64,000 nucleotides of DNA, taken from assembly GCA_004123355.1 (NCBI GenBank), contig SCHM01000004.1, forward strand, positions 7,777,017 to 7,841,016, read 5' to 3'. Below the pieces are notes generated by a model. It saw nothing but the letters and a program-made list of their open reading frames with translations. It was not told the DNA's origin and ran no database searches. Of this stretch, positions 24,601-36,783 are shown piece after piece (position 1 is the first letter of the stretch; each line of letters opens with the position of its first letter). Made by a program: the position numbers and the translations under genes. Origin of the DNA: Amphirosellinia nigrospora. Its lineage: Eukaryota > Ascomycota > Sordariomycetes > Xylariales > Xylariaceae.

Positions 24601-27489
24601 TAATAAACCGTTTTATAATAAATAATAATTTAATTTTCGTAAGCTATAAAACAAAATCTTTATTATACTATACTAATATATTATTAAAAAAAGCTTATTA
24701 TTTAAAAATAATATAATAAACAAAATTTTAAATAGCGATTAGTTTTTTTATATTTTGTTTAATATTATTAAAAATTTTTTATTATTACTTTATTTTAATT
24801 ATTATAAAAAATATAAGATTTATTTAAGCTTTATATCTTAAAGCTTTATTAATAACATTGCTTAATAAATAGCTTTAATTTATATACTTTTTTTTCCTAT
24901 TAGCTTATAATATTACTTTTTAAATCCTATTATTTATTAATATTTTATAAATACTATATATACTACTTTTTAACGTTTCTTTATAAAAAATCCTTTTTTA
25001 AAATATTAGCTAGCTTTGCTTAAATTAAGTTTATTAAATTATTACGTACGGTTTTAAATATAACTCCTATAACCTAACAGTATATTATACTTTTTTATTT
25101 TTTTTTATTGCTATAATCTAAATGCTTTTTTTAAATATAACCTATATATTCGTAAAGTTATTAAACTTTAATATATATATAACTAGTAAATAATAATTAA
25201 ATAGCAAATAATACTTACTAAAGCTAGCAGTACTTTTTAGTTATAAATTTAACCGAATAATAAAATTAAAAAAAAATAAAATCCGTAAAAGTTATTTTTA
25301 AACGTAAAATACTAATACTATAATATTAGCTAAATAATATTTAAAAAAGCTTATAAAACTACTTAATATAAATACTTAAATTAAACATTTTTAAATATAA
25401 TAAAAAAAGCGTGCTATATTAAATTAAATATGCTAGCTTATTAAAAAACTATTATAATACCTTACTTATTATATTAAATAAAAACTATAAAAACTATATT
25501 TTAGCAGAACTTTATTTTAGCTATATAAAGCACGCTTTTTTCTAATAGTTTAATAACTTAATTATATAATCGGCTCGAAATAATATAATTAAAATTTATA
25601 TATAAAAAATTATAATACCGAAAAAGCTATTATAACGTTAATAAAATCTAATTTTAATAAATTATTAAACTTTACGCTTATTTATAATTATTTATTAAAC
25701 TATACTATTGCCCGGGTTATTATAATAATATAATTATTAAAAGAATATATTTACCGTTATACGATTAAAAAAAATTTTGTTTCGCGTAATATAAGTATAA
25801 TTTGCTTACTAAACAATTTAAATTTATTAGCAAACAAAATTTAAAATTTAATAACGTAATAACTATTTTTAGCTTTAACGCTTATTAATTTTAAGCTAAA
25901 CAATATATATTAAATATATTTTTATTTCTTAAAACATTATTAGTTTAGCGATATATTTTTCGAAGCTTTTTTTTCCGCTATATAAAAGCTACGTAATATT
26001 TTTTTATTAGCTTAAATATTTTTTTAATAAAAATATATCGTATATTAGTATAATTTCTATATTAATAATATCCGAGCTAGTAATTTTTTAAGTACTGCTT
26101 AATACTAACGTAATCCTAAAATTAAAAATAATATAAATAAGCTAGGACTACTAACTAATAAAATAACTAAAACTGCCTAAGCGGCTATATTATTATAAGC
26201 AGCCTTAAATACTTAAAGTTTTAATAATAAATTAAAGTTTATTATTTTATTTAGAATATATTTAAAAATATTATATAACTATAAATCTAATAAATATTAA
26301 GTGCTAGTAGTTTTATATAAAAATAAACTTAATTTACCGATCTTATTTTTAATATTGTTTTATAATATTATCGAAAGTTCTATAGCTAAAAATATAACTA
26401 TAAAAGTATTTATATTAATAATTTTAATATAATAATATTGCTTAATATTCATTTTTTATAATTATTTATTTAATGTTTAAATAAATAATTTTTTTATAAA
26501 AAATATAATATTAACTTTAAATTTTAATATATTTTATTTTATTTTAATTAAACTAATAAAAACATAAGCTATTAAACTTATAATATTTTATTTATATAGT
26601 TTTATTTTTATAATATTTTATAGTATTACGTATAAAAAAGTTTATTTAATACGTTATAATTTTTATTCTAAAATTTTATAAAATATTTTAAATATTATTT
26701 ATACGCCGGACGACCGGACAATTAACTTGTTATATCTAATTTTACTAACCTTAATCTTATATTTAACTAATTAAATCTTTTAAATATTATTATTTTTTAT
26801 TTTTAACTAAAATAATAAATATAAAATCTTATAACAATTTAAAACTATTTAAAAATATATATTTACTGCCTAAGCATATATTTATCTTTTAAACGTAAAC
26901 TTAAACTTAAATATATATTTAATACCTATATATATATTTATTATATATATACTTATAAATATTTCTTACTATTCTTTAATATAAACTTTTTATAATATAA
27001 AATACTAATATATTAAATAATATTTTATTATATTGCTAAGCTATTTTACTAAGCGTATAGTTTTATTTTATATACCTTTAGTTTTTAAATATATACGCTA
27101 TTAAAGTCTTCGTATAAATATTATATTAATAACGTATATTTATATTTAGTAGTTTTTATCGCTTTTAATAAATATTTTAATAATATCCGGATATTTAAAA
27201 AGTACTTTTTAATATTTTTAATAGCTATATTAATATTATAAACGATATAGTTACTAAACATATTAAATAGTATAATATACTATAAGCTATTAAATCATTA
27301 AAATCTTTTATATAGTAATACTTTAAAATAAATTAAAGCTAATAATTATAATCCTCCGTTAATTTAAAACAAACGAATTTCCCGGAAAAAAACCAAAAAA
27401 AATTATAACAAAACCTAAACAAAAACTAGAACTATAGTTATACACTATCTAATAAACAATAATACATTATTAACCTAACTCGGACTAAT

Positions 27490-27610
27490 AAAGCAAACAA
27501 AAAAACAAAAGTAAAAAAAATACGTAAAGTAATATAAAGACAAAAAAACAAAAAAAATACGTAAAATAATATAAAAACAAAAAAAACCAGGAAAAATAAT
27601 AAAAAAAAAA
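27490..27610 (+). repeat. A-rich tandem repeat, ~45-bp unit
   Basis: About 2.5 copies of a unit with CAAAAAAACAAAA then ATACGTAAAGTAATATAAA. The strand is strongly purine-biased. It ends in a run of 16 or so A near 27601-27616. Confidence 0.65.
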
Positions 27611-27978
27611 AAAAAATCCTTTATACTAAAAAATATATATATAACTATATAAAGTTTTAATTTATAATTATTATAAAATATATAAAACTATAATTAAATA
27701 TTTAATATTTTAATTATTTTATTTTTATATTTTAACTGTTTTTCTTACGTTAATATAAATATATTATTTTAAAGTTTAAAAATATTTTAAATTTTATTTT
27801 TTTTGCTTCGTTAAAAATATAAAAAAAGCTATTATAATTAATACTAAAAAGTTAAACGAACTATATTAATTTATATACGTATAGCTTAATCTACTATTAT
27901 AATGTTTTAATTATTTATTTTTACTATAAAAGCTAATAAAGCATTAACTTATTTAACGTTAGAATTTATACTTTTTTA

Positions 27979-28133
27979 GCAATACAACAGCAATAGCAAT
28001 AGCAATAGCAATAGCAATAGCAATAGCAATAGTAATAGCAATAGCAACAGTAATAGCAATAGCAATAGCAACAGCAATAGCAACAGTAACAGCAATAGCA
28101 ACAGCAACAGCAACAGCAACATAACAACAACAG
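27979..28133 (+). repeat. Hexamer microsatellite CAATAG/CAACAG
   Basis: Some 25 copies of CAATAG, with CAACAG variants toward the right end, unbroken for about 155 bp. CAA/CAG words survive here although CpA is depleted all around. A 80-codon Cys/Tyr-only ORF on the minus strand is merely the translation of this repeat. Confidence 0.93.
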
Positions 28134-28220
28134 CCCAATCAAACTAGGGCTCTGTTCTTGATATGCTATATCACCTCTTATTACTTGCGTATACATGTTT
28201 AAAAACATATAGATTCATGA

Positions 28221-28250
28221 CAACAACAACAACAACAAAAAAAAAAAAAA
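28221..28250 (+). repeat. (CAA)6 plus A14 tail
   Basis: A CAA run merging into poly(A). It closes a ~90-bp island (28134-28220) of near-normal composition that follows the CAATAG array. It may be the tail of a retroposed sequence; no body was recognised. Confidence 0.8.
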
Positions 28251-28556
28251 GGCCTATAACGAAGCTAAACTACAATTCGGTTATTAATAGGCTTATAACT
28301 GCTTTTTAAATATATGTATTTATAACTATATTTTTAATAAAAAACGTTTATTATAAGGCTAAAATAGTTCGATTAATAGGTTTTAACCGTTTATTTATAT
28401 ATATGTTTAAGCACCTTTACTTTTATTACGTGGTTATAATACTAGTAATTTTACCCGCTATTCTAAAACTTACTATAATTAATAAAATTAAATAAAAATA
28501 ATTAGATTAAAAACTAAAATAAATTCATTTTAAATATAATAATTATAGCTTTTATT

Positions 28557-28975
28557 TTATTTTATTATTTAAAAAGCATATTTTATTTTATTTTAGCTTA
28601 GCTACTTAGTATAAAAATAAAAATGCTTTAAAGCAGCGAAAAAAAACAAAGTATAAAAAAAACTTTAATATCTAGAACTTTAATATTTAGAAAACATTCC
28701 TACTTTACTGTTTAAAAAGTATATTCTGTTTTATTCTAGCTTAGCTACTTAAAACGAAACAAAAAAATGCTTTAAAGCAGCAATAATAAAATAAGGCATA
28801 AAACTTAAAAAAAACTTTAATATTTAATAGCGCTTTTATTTTATTATTTAAAAAGCATATTCTATTTATTTTAGCCTAGCTACCTAAAATAAAACAAAAA
28901 ATACTTTAAAGCAGCAATAATAAAACAAGGCATAAAATCTAGCCTAGCCACTTAAAACAAAACAAAAATACTATT
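28557..28975 (+). repeat. Tandem array, ~140-bp unit, three copies
   Basis: Landmarks AAAAAGCATAT, TTTTAGCTTAGCTAC and GCTTTAAAGCAGC recur in order near 28570, 28715 and 28858; a partial fourth copy (AGCCTAGCCACTTAAAAC) starts at about 28940. The unit has kept about the same length across copies. Confidence 0.85.
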
Positions 28976-29681
28976 AAATAATAAATACCTAGAGAATAGT
29001 ATTATTAGTTAGCAATATAAACGTTATATTCGAAAATTTATTTTTAATAGTATATATGCCTATATATATATATATATATATATATAGTGTGTTATAAGGG
29101 AAATTTATATATAAAAGTATAATTATTGTTTTTATTACTAATTAATTCTTGCTTATAACCTGCGATTTAACTACGCTAGTACTATATACTTTTTAAACCC
29201 CCTAATATAAAAACGAACTTTTTTGCAAAACATATTTAGCGTTACGTTATTAATTACTTTTAAATATTATAGTGCGTTTATAATAAACAGCTTATTTAAG
29301 TTATAACTAGAATATAGTTTTATTTAAACTATAAAACTAAAAAAATGCGCTAGCTAGCTAGTATATAAGCCTAGCTATAGTTTGTTTGTATATAATATAT
29401 CGATAAACTATTTATTTATATATATAATAATAATAAAAGTTAGAAATACTGCTAAATTATAACTTTAAAAATTAATAATAGTTTTTATTACTATTTTAAA
29501 AAATTAGTTAATTAACGCGTTTTAAAAACCTATATTAGCTAAAATAGCTTTAAATTATATAGTTTTTATAAACTTCGATTTAAAACTAGCGTAGCTAAAA
29601 TAATAATATATTAAAAAAGCAAAAAAAGCATACATAATAAAAGCCAGGGTTATAAATCAAAGTTTTTTAACAATAAATAAT

Positions 29682-29765
29682 CAGCCCGAGCATAAGCCTC
29701 AGCCCTAGCCTTAGCCCTAGCCCCAGCCCCAGCCCTAGCCCCAGCCCGAACTTGAGCCCTAGCTT
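29682..29765 (+). repeat. GC-rich hexamer array AGCCCT/AGCCCC
   Basis: About 13 hexamers in register (AGCCCT, AGCCTT, AGCCCC, AGCCCG), an island of high GC inside the AT block. It resembles telomere repeat only loosely: the fungal unit would be CCCTAA. It is the reverse complement of the GGGGCT unit at 9661-9715. Confidence 0.88.
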
Positions 29766-30754
29766 TGTAAGCCTAAGTATAACCCCGTTTATCCGCAAAT
29801 AAATAATTTATCTAGCAATCGATATATTCTAAATGTTCTAACCCAGCTTCGCATATTAGCTTTAACGGTTATATTACTATATCTCTATTTAACCCGCTAA
29901 ATACCTATATAACCGGTTATTCCCTAGCTAGTATATTTGCTAATAATAATAACGCTATAAAGTCTTTTTATTAATAACTAACTATTAATAAAGCTAATTT
30001 TTTATATTTTAGCTTATTTAGCAAATAATTTAAACAAAATGCCTTAGCTTGCTAGCTATTATATTTTAACGTTTTCGGAAATAATAATTATATAATAGTA
30101 TTATTATTTTTAATAGCTAAATATTTATGCGGCCGAACTTATATAAAATAGCATCTTTAATAATATTAATAATAATTTTAGCTTAATGTTTATATAAATA
30201 TTTATTAAAATAACTAGAAATATATATAATTAGCGCGTTATTTTTATAGGTTGTTTATTTTAATTTTTTAGCGAAAAACCGCTTATTATAAACAAGCTTT
30301 TTATTAGTTAAAAGTTATTTATTATAAATAAAGTTCTTATAAACTTAAAAAATCTAAATATACTATTATTTATTAATATATAGCTTTTTTCGGCTAAAAA
30401 TAAATCTTTAATAAATTATATTTTATAAAATATAACTTTTATTAATTATATTTTATAAGCTATTAATTTAAAAGCGTATTATAATAGTTTAAAAGTTTAT
30501 AATGTTCTATTTAAAAATAATACCGAAAAAATTATATTTTTTTATAAAATTAATATAAAAGCTTTTTAATAAAAGCTAGCTTTTTTATTACTACGCTTAA
30601 AGCTTTTAAAAATACTAGTATTAAAACTAAAAATATTTATGTTTAAAATTTTAAAAATAATTTTAACTATAAAACTTTTATAATAGCTTTAATAAATCTA
30701 ACGTTATTATTAAAACTAGCTTTTACGTTTAATAAAATATTATTAAAAATTTTT

Positions 30755-31215
30755 ATTTTTAAACCTTTAGCTATAATTAATATTTTTTTTATAATATAAT
30801 TATTTTTAAAATAATTTTAATAAAAAGTTCTGCTTTTAAACCTTTAGCTATAACTAATGTTTTTTTTCTATAACGTAGTTATGCTTAAAATAATATTTCG
30901 ATAAAAAATCCTGCTTTTAAACCTTTAGCTATAATTAATGTTTTTTTTTTTATAACGTAATTACGCCTAAAATATATTTCGATAAAAAATCTTGCTTTTA
31001 AGCCCTCGGTTATAATTAACGTTTTTTTTTACAATATAATTACGCTTAAAATAATATTTCGATAAAAAGTCTTATTTTTAAACCTTTAGCTAGAACTAAT
31101 ATTTTTTTTGCAATATAATTACGCCTAAAATAATATTATAATAAAAAATCCTGCTTTAAATACTTTAGTTATTACTAACGTTTTTATTTTATAGCTTTAT
31201 TACGTTATAAATATT
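30755..31215 (+). repeat. Tandem array, ~80-bp unit, six copies
   Basis: The words AAACCTTTAGCTATAA, a T-run, ATAATTACGC(C/T)TAAAAT and TTTCGATAAAAA(A/G)TC recur in order. Copies start near 30761, 30838, 30919, 31000, 31080 and 31158, spacing 77-81 bp. Differences are mainly transitions. Confidence 0.88.
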
Positions 31216-32493
31216 ATAATAAAAATATTATAAGTACGTTTTTTATACTAGATATATTTTACCGAAATAAAATCGCTTTTTTATTAATAAGCTTTAAAAA
31301 AAAAAAAATAGTTAAAAAAAGCAATGCTAAAAATTGCTTTTAAAAAATTTATAAGTTTATAAAACTATATAAATAACGTAAAAAATATAAAAATAAAATA
31401 AAATAAAAAACTAGTTTATAAAAGCTAATAAAGCTATTTTAAACTTAAATTATAAGCTTATAAACTTATCGAAACTTTATAAATATATAACTATATATTT
31501 GCTTAATAAAAAAAAAATTTATAAACTTTATTATTATTTTAGATCGAATATTTAAAGCTTTAAAGCTAAAAATAAAAATTAATAAAAAAAATAATTTCGC
31601 ATTAATTACGTTATTTAATTTAAAATATTTTTATAAAAATATATATATAATTAATAAAACATAATATTATAATACTTTAAAATAGCTAAATAAAGCGTAA
31701 TAAAAAATAATAATCTTAACCTTTACTATTTTATAAAATATTAATAATATTTAAATATCTATACTAACATAGTACAAAAAACTTCGTTTAATATATTTTA
31801 TATAATATATAATAATTACGATCATAGCACCCATAATCTCTACTTATAATAACTACCACTCGCAGTAAATAATATTATAATAAATAAAAGCAAATACAAG
31901 CAATAAATACGCCTGCCCTACTAAATCGCAAATATATATATAGCTACTTATAGCGTAAAGTTAAACCTTCCTTCCTTCCCTTTTTATCTATAGATTTTAT
32001 ATACAATATATATATATACTAGAGCCTAAGGTTGTCTTTTTAAGTATACTTATAAAGCATAACAGTTATGCTTCACACAAAAAACAAAGGGAATCCTTTA
32101 ATTAAAGGGAACGCAATATATTAATAAAAATTAACAAAACTTAAAAACTCCCAGCCTATGTGTCAAGTATAAAAAATATAAAAGGAATTCTATCTATATT
32201 TCTAAAGTTTATTACTTAGGACTTTTACTCCATATATTAAACAAAACCATACTGTTTTAAAACTTAAAAAAATCAATATATATTTTTTATCTTATTATAA
32301 AACCAAAATAAAACTTATAGCAACTATTTACTTTTTAAATATAATAATAAATTAATAAAAATAAACAAAAATAAATATAATAAATAATATATTTAGCTTT
32401 TAACAAAAATATAACTAAATATATATTTTTTTATATTTTTATTCTATTTATTTTAGTTTTTTACTTTTTATAAGCTATATTAAACCTAGAATA

Positions 32494-32883
32494 TTATTTA
32501 TTGCTTTTTCCCGTTTTACTTATAAGCAAAATTAATTCGGCCTTTTTAAAAGCAGTTAAACATATTTTATAATAAAAAAATAACTTATAAATAATTTTTA
32601 CCAAAAATAAAAATATTAAAACTATAATAATAAACCAAATTATATATAACTTAAATATATTTAAAGCTAAAAAAAAAATTATAAATGCTAATTTTATACC
32701 GATATTATAACTAAATTTAACTATTATAAAATAACGCTTATTAAATATTTTAAAAAAACTAATATCGAAAATAAAAATATAACTAAAGCTTAAATTATTA
32801 GCGCTATTATTTAATACTAGCGTAAAGCTGCCAACTTTAATAATATAAGGCCTATTAATAAAAAACGCTAATAAAACCGCCAA
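32494..32883 (-). pseudogene. Hydrophobic 129-codon ORF in AT block, possible RIP-hit host-gene remnant
   Basis: The longest open frame of the AT block. It encodes a Phe/Ile/Lys-rich product with about three hydrophobic spans, the strongest around residues 65-100 (FIIFFLALNIFKLYIIWFII). The first half has a more normal mix (RPYIIKVGSFTLVLNNSANN). I do not recognise the family. AT-rich DNA codes for Phe, Ile and Lys by default, so hydrophobicity alone proves little; the absence of stops over 129 codons is what is unusual here. It may be the relic of a duplicated membrane-protein gene changed by RIP, or chance. Confidence 0.18.
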
Positions 32884-34519
32884 TAAAATAAAACTATTAA
32901 TAAAAGCACTAATAAAGCTCTAAAAACCCTTTTTTATATTTTAAACTTAAATCTTTTAACGCTTAATAATATACTTTTTCCAACCGGCGCTACTACTAAA
33001 TATAATATATATTTTATAATTTTAGAAAATATTAGCTATTAATATCTACCTTACTAAAATAATTACCCACGAGCTCCATCTAAGCATAAGCCCAAAGTCC
33101 TTAGTCCTGTTATAAACACGCATGCCAATAACCATCATTCTATTTTTGGACCGCCGCACCCCGAACCCATGCAATTAGGTCTCTCCTTAGGTCTACGCCA
33201 CCCCTCTAAAACACGAAAAACTATGCGCCTAAAAAAAAAAACAGAATCTTTTATATTAAAAATAAAAATATAAAATAAATAGCCTAACTAGCCTTACTAT
33301 TTATTAGAACGTACTAAAGCTAAAATATTATTAAATATATTTAATAAAATAATCAAAAACTAATATAATTTAGTATTTATACGCAAAAATATAACTATAA
33401 AATTAATAAAGCCGCCTAATAAATTAGCTTTTATTATTTATAGTTATTTTATTTCTTAATTTAATAATATTAATATCGAAACATTATTAGAAGCTTTATA
33501 TAAATTATACTTTAAATAAAATATATATTATAAATTATAAAATTAAATAGATTACTTTTTTATAAAAGATAATAAATATTACGTAAAATATACTAAGCTA
33601 TAAAATTAAAAATAAAACTTAATAAGCTTAAATATAATAAATTTTAAGCTTAAATTTACTTAATATATAGCTGCTAATCGATTATTATTTATAAATAAAA
33701 AACCTTTTTAATACTTACTTTTAAATTTATTAATAACCCTTAAATCCGAACTCCTTAAAATTATATCCTAAATTTTTATATAAACCCTTTCGGTTATAAT
33801 TATTTAACTAAATTTTTTTTTTTAAATTTATCTTAAATTTAGCTATTTAGTTTTAATCTTTATTTAATATATTTTTATAATTATTTACGATATTCTTTAG
33901 TTATAGTTTTTTTATTTTATAAATAGTATTAATTCTATTTATGCTTTATTTGCTACTTTTTTATTTAATTAGCTTAGTTTTATTTTTTACTATTATTAAT
34001 AGCTATAATAATTTTAAATCGTTTAAAAAAGCCCTGTTTAGTATAAATCTTATTAAATAAATTTATTATTTTATAATGTAAATCGGCTTATATAGCTATA
34101 TAGTTTTTTTCTGCTTAAAAAGCAAAAAAAAAAAACTATATTATATAATAAGTTTTTACGCATTATTAAAATATTCGGTAAAATTATTAATAATAATACT
34201 AAGCTTAAATATAATTAATTAAATAATTATTATTATTTTTTAATTTAAGTTAATATTATATAGCTATATTTAAATTTTTTTATAAAATTATAAAAAGCTA
34301 AATTTATCCGATTTTTTATTCTTATTAGCTTTATATATAATTTTTTTAAAAAATAAAAATAATATAAACTTATTTAGCTTTTATATTTAAGTTTTTATTA
34401 TTTTTTATTTAAAAAACAATATTATATAAGCAAAAATAATTATATATTAAAAATAATATCTAGTATAATAAAAAGCTTTATAAATTTTAAAAATAAAGTA
34501 TAAATATTTATTATTGTAT

Positions 34520-34756
34520 AAAAACTAATAAAATTATTTCTATAAGTTTTATATAATTATTTAACTATATAAAAAGTTTTTTATTTTTAATAATATAGGT
34601 TGGTTTAATAATATATAGCAAATATTTAGCGGTTAATATTTATATTTTCGTTAGTTAACTAGTATTAAAAACAAAAATTAAAAACTAGTTAAATAAAAAA
34701 ACTTTTTATATATAGCTATATAGTTATATAAAGCTTATAAAAATAATTTAATAATA
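34520..34756. repeat. Inverted repeat, ~69-bp arms, ~100-bp spacer
   Basis: Left arm 34520-34588 and right arm 34688-34756 match when one is reverse-complemented: AAATTATTT, ATAAGTTTTATATAA, a CTATAT(A)AAAAAGTTTTTTTATTT tract. The match is imperfect (about 80% by eye). A third copy in the orientation of the left arm is at 21543-21650. Confidence 0.55.
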
Positions 34757-36577
34757 AATGTTTATTTTGTAAAAATATAGCAAAAAGTTTTAGTAAAAAG
34801 TACTTTATAAAGTACTAAAAAATTATTAAACTAATAGTTAATTTACTTTTAAGCTATAATATTAGCTATTTTTTTAGCTAATATCTAGGTTTAAAAAATT
34901 TTTAGCTTTATATAATGCCTAAAAATATAAATTAGTAATATTTGCTTTTTAAAACCTGCAAAAATATTTTTTTTAATTTTAGCACCTTTTTATTAAAATT
35001 TTAGCTCGATTTTATAACTATTATAAACTAAAACCCTGCTATTATTTTTTATTATTAATTTTTTACTAAAATTATAAAGTTTATTATTAATAAAATAAAC
35101 TTTAATACTATTTTTAATTTAATAAAAGCTTTTAATTTACTAAAGGCGCTTTTAAAAAAAAAAGCATTTAAAATATTATATATATTTATTTATTAGTAGC
35201 ATTTTTAAAAGCTTTCTAAAATCTTTTAGTTTATTATATAAAATATTTAAAATAAATAATTTTTTAGCTTAAATAAAATAGCTAATTATTAATTTTATAT
35301 ATTTTAAATCGTTATTTTTTTAAAGTTATTATTTGTTTTTTTAATAATTTAAATAATAAAAGCGCAATATTTATAATATTTTTTATTTTACTACTTTACG
35401 AACCTTAAAATTATATTACCGGCGTTATAACTAAGTTTAAAGCGATTTTTAGCTAATATAAACTATTTTTAATTATTTGCGGCTTACGGCGTATAGATTT
35501 TTTTTTTTAAAAAAAAAAAATTCTTTTATTTTAAGCTATTTTTATAAATAGCTAGTTTAGTACTTACGAAATTATATTAAATAAATTAATTAATGCTTAA
35601 AAAAAGCTTTAAAAATTAAATATATAATTATTACGTTTTTATTTTAAAAAACCGGCGTATATTTCTTTTATTTATAAAGCAGTACTAATTTATTTGTTTT
35701 ATATATTTATATTTTTTATAAAAAAATATTTCGCTAGTTTAATATTAATTTTGTTTTTTTTAAAAAATATATTATATATTTAATATAAAATTATAAGTTT
35801 AACTAAACATTTTATTAAAAAATATTTTTAAAATAAACTATACTGCTTTTTTTTTGCTATAGCTTATAATATAATAAGCTTAATAAAAAAAATTCTTATA
35901 AAGCTAGAACGTTATATAATCGATAAATAATAGCTAATAATTTAAGCATTATTATTATTAATTATTTATTAAAAAAAATATATAATTGCTAAAAAAACAG
36001 ATTAATAAACGTTTTTTTTTTTTAATAAAATATAAAGCTTAAACAATAAATATCGCAATAGCTACGAAAAAATACGCTATATTTAACTATTTTAACGTTA
36101 ATATATGCTATTTTTAGCTATATAAAACCTGCTTTTATAAAACCGCGTTAAAATAAAAAAGTTATATAATATTTTAAATTTCGATAAAAAAACTAGCTAA
36201 ACGTTTAATTATAAGTAATTATTAACGTTATACTAAGTTATACTAACAAAAAAATCGATAATAATATATACTATTAAGCGGATTATTTACTTAAAGTACC
36301 GTTTTATAATAAATATTACGTACAAATATAATTATTTTGTTTTATTATTTTTATTCCGGAATAAATAATAAACTGCGGTTAGTTTTATATAGCATAGTAG
36401 CATTTGTTTTCTTTATAGTATTAAGGGCAAACTTTTAGTAATAAAAAAAATATTTAAAACATATATACTACGTTAGCACATTTAACGCTCGTTAACTTAT
36501 ATAATAGCTCTAAAAACATATCTTTAAAGCTAAGATCTTACCGAAAATGGCAAATTGTGCCTCCGGGAGCTTAAGAA

Positions 36578-36777
36578 TGTAAGATGTCAGGTGGTTTGAA
36601 GTAGGGTCGCCGATAGGTCACTGGTAGGCAAAAGTATAGGGGTAAAGGCTTAATATCATTAATTCCTGAACCTTTTCCTATTACCTGGGGAGGCCGTAGG
36701 TCTTTATATATCCAATCTCTATCTACTAGACCCACTTCGGGGTACCAGCTAGTCACCTGTTACCCTGTCACCTAACA
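36578..36777 (-). mobile_element. Solo LTR, probably Copia-type, with 6-bp target duplication
   Basis: A 200-bp unit that starts TGTAAGATG and ends CCTAACA, so TG...CA, flanked on both sides by TAAGAA (36572-36577 and 36778-36783). Read on the minus strand it begins TGTTAGGTGACAGGG and carries a TATATAAAG box about a third of the way in, the usual layout of a short fungal Copia LTR promoter. No internal region is attached on either side, so this is a solo LTR left by recombination. It has normal GC and an intact target duplication, so it is younger than the RIP block it abuts or has escaped RIP. The Copia assignment is from LTR style only. Confidence 0.75.
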
Positions 36778-36783
36778 TAAGAA

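Larger units (their letters stand above)
14583..36540. other. AT-rich RIP-mutated block without genes
   Basis: About 22 kb of very low GC. The remaining C and G sit mostly in AGCT, GCTA, CG and CT words, while CA and TG are scarce; with TA in great excess this is the RIP signature. No open frame with a recognisable product remains, save a 129-codon hydrophobic ORF (32494-32883). The block must be built from old repeats, since RIP acts on duplicated DNA, but I could not name an element family with confidence inside it. Short less-mutated islands occur near 24040-24085, 28121-28240, 29682-29780, 31830-32180 and 33060-33230. Tandem arrays inside it have their own entries. It could be an AT isochore or, less likely for its length, part of a regional centromere. 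Confidence 0.85.

Noticed and set aside
27966-28208. 80-codon Cys/Tyr-rich protein on the minus strand
   Set aside because: It is only the translation of the CAATAG/CAACAG repeat.
29682-29765. Internal telomere repeat
   Set aside because: Units are AGCCCT/AGCCCC, not CCCTAA; the register and composition fit an ordinary hexamer microsatellite.
27979-33230. CRISPR-like array
   Set aside because: The repeats are directly tandem with no spacers of constant length, and the genome is fungal.
36571-36756. 61-codon minus-strand ORF
   Set aside because: It lies wholly inside the solo LTR and has no homology of its own that I recognise.
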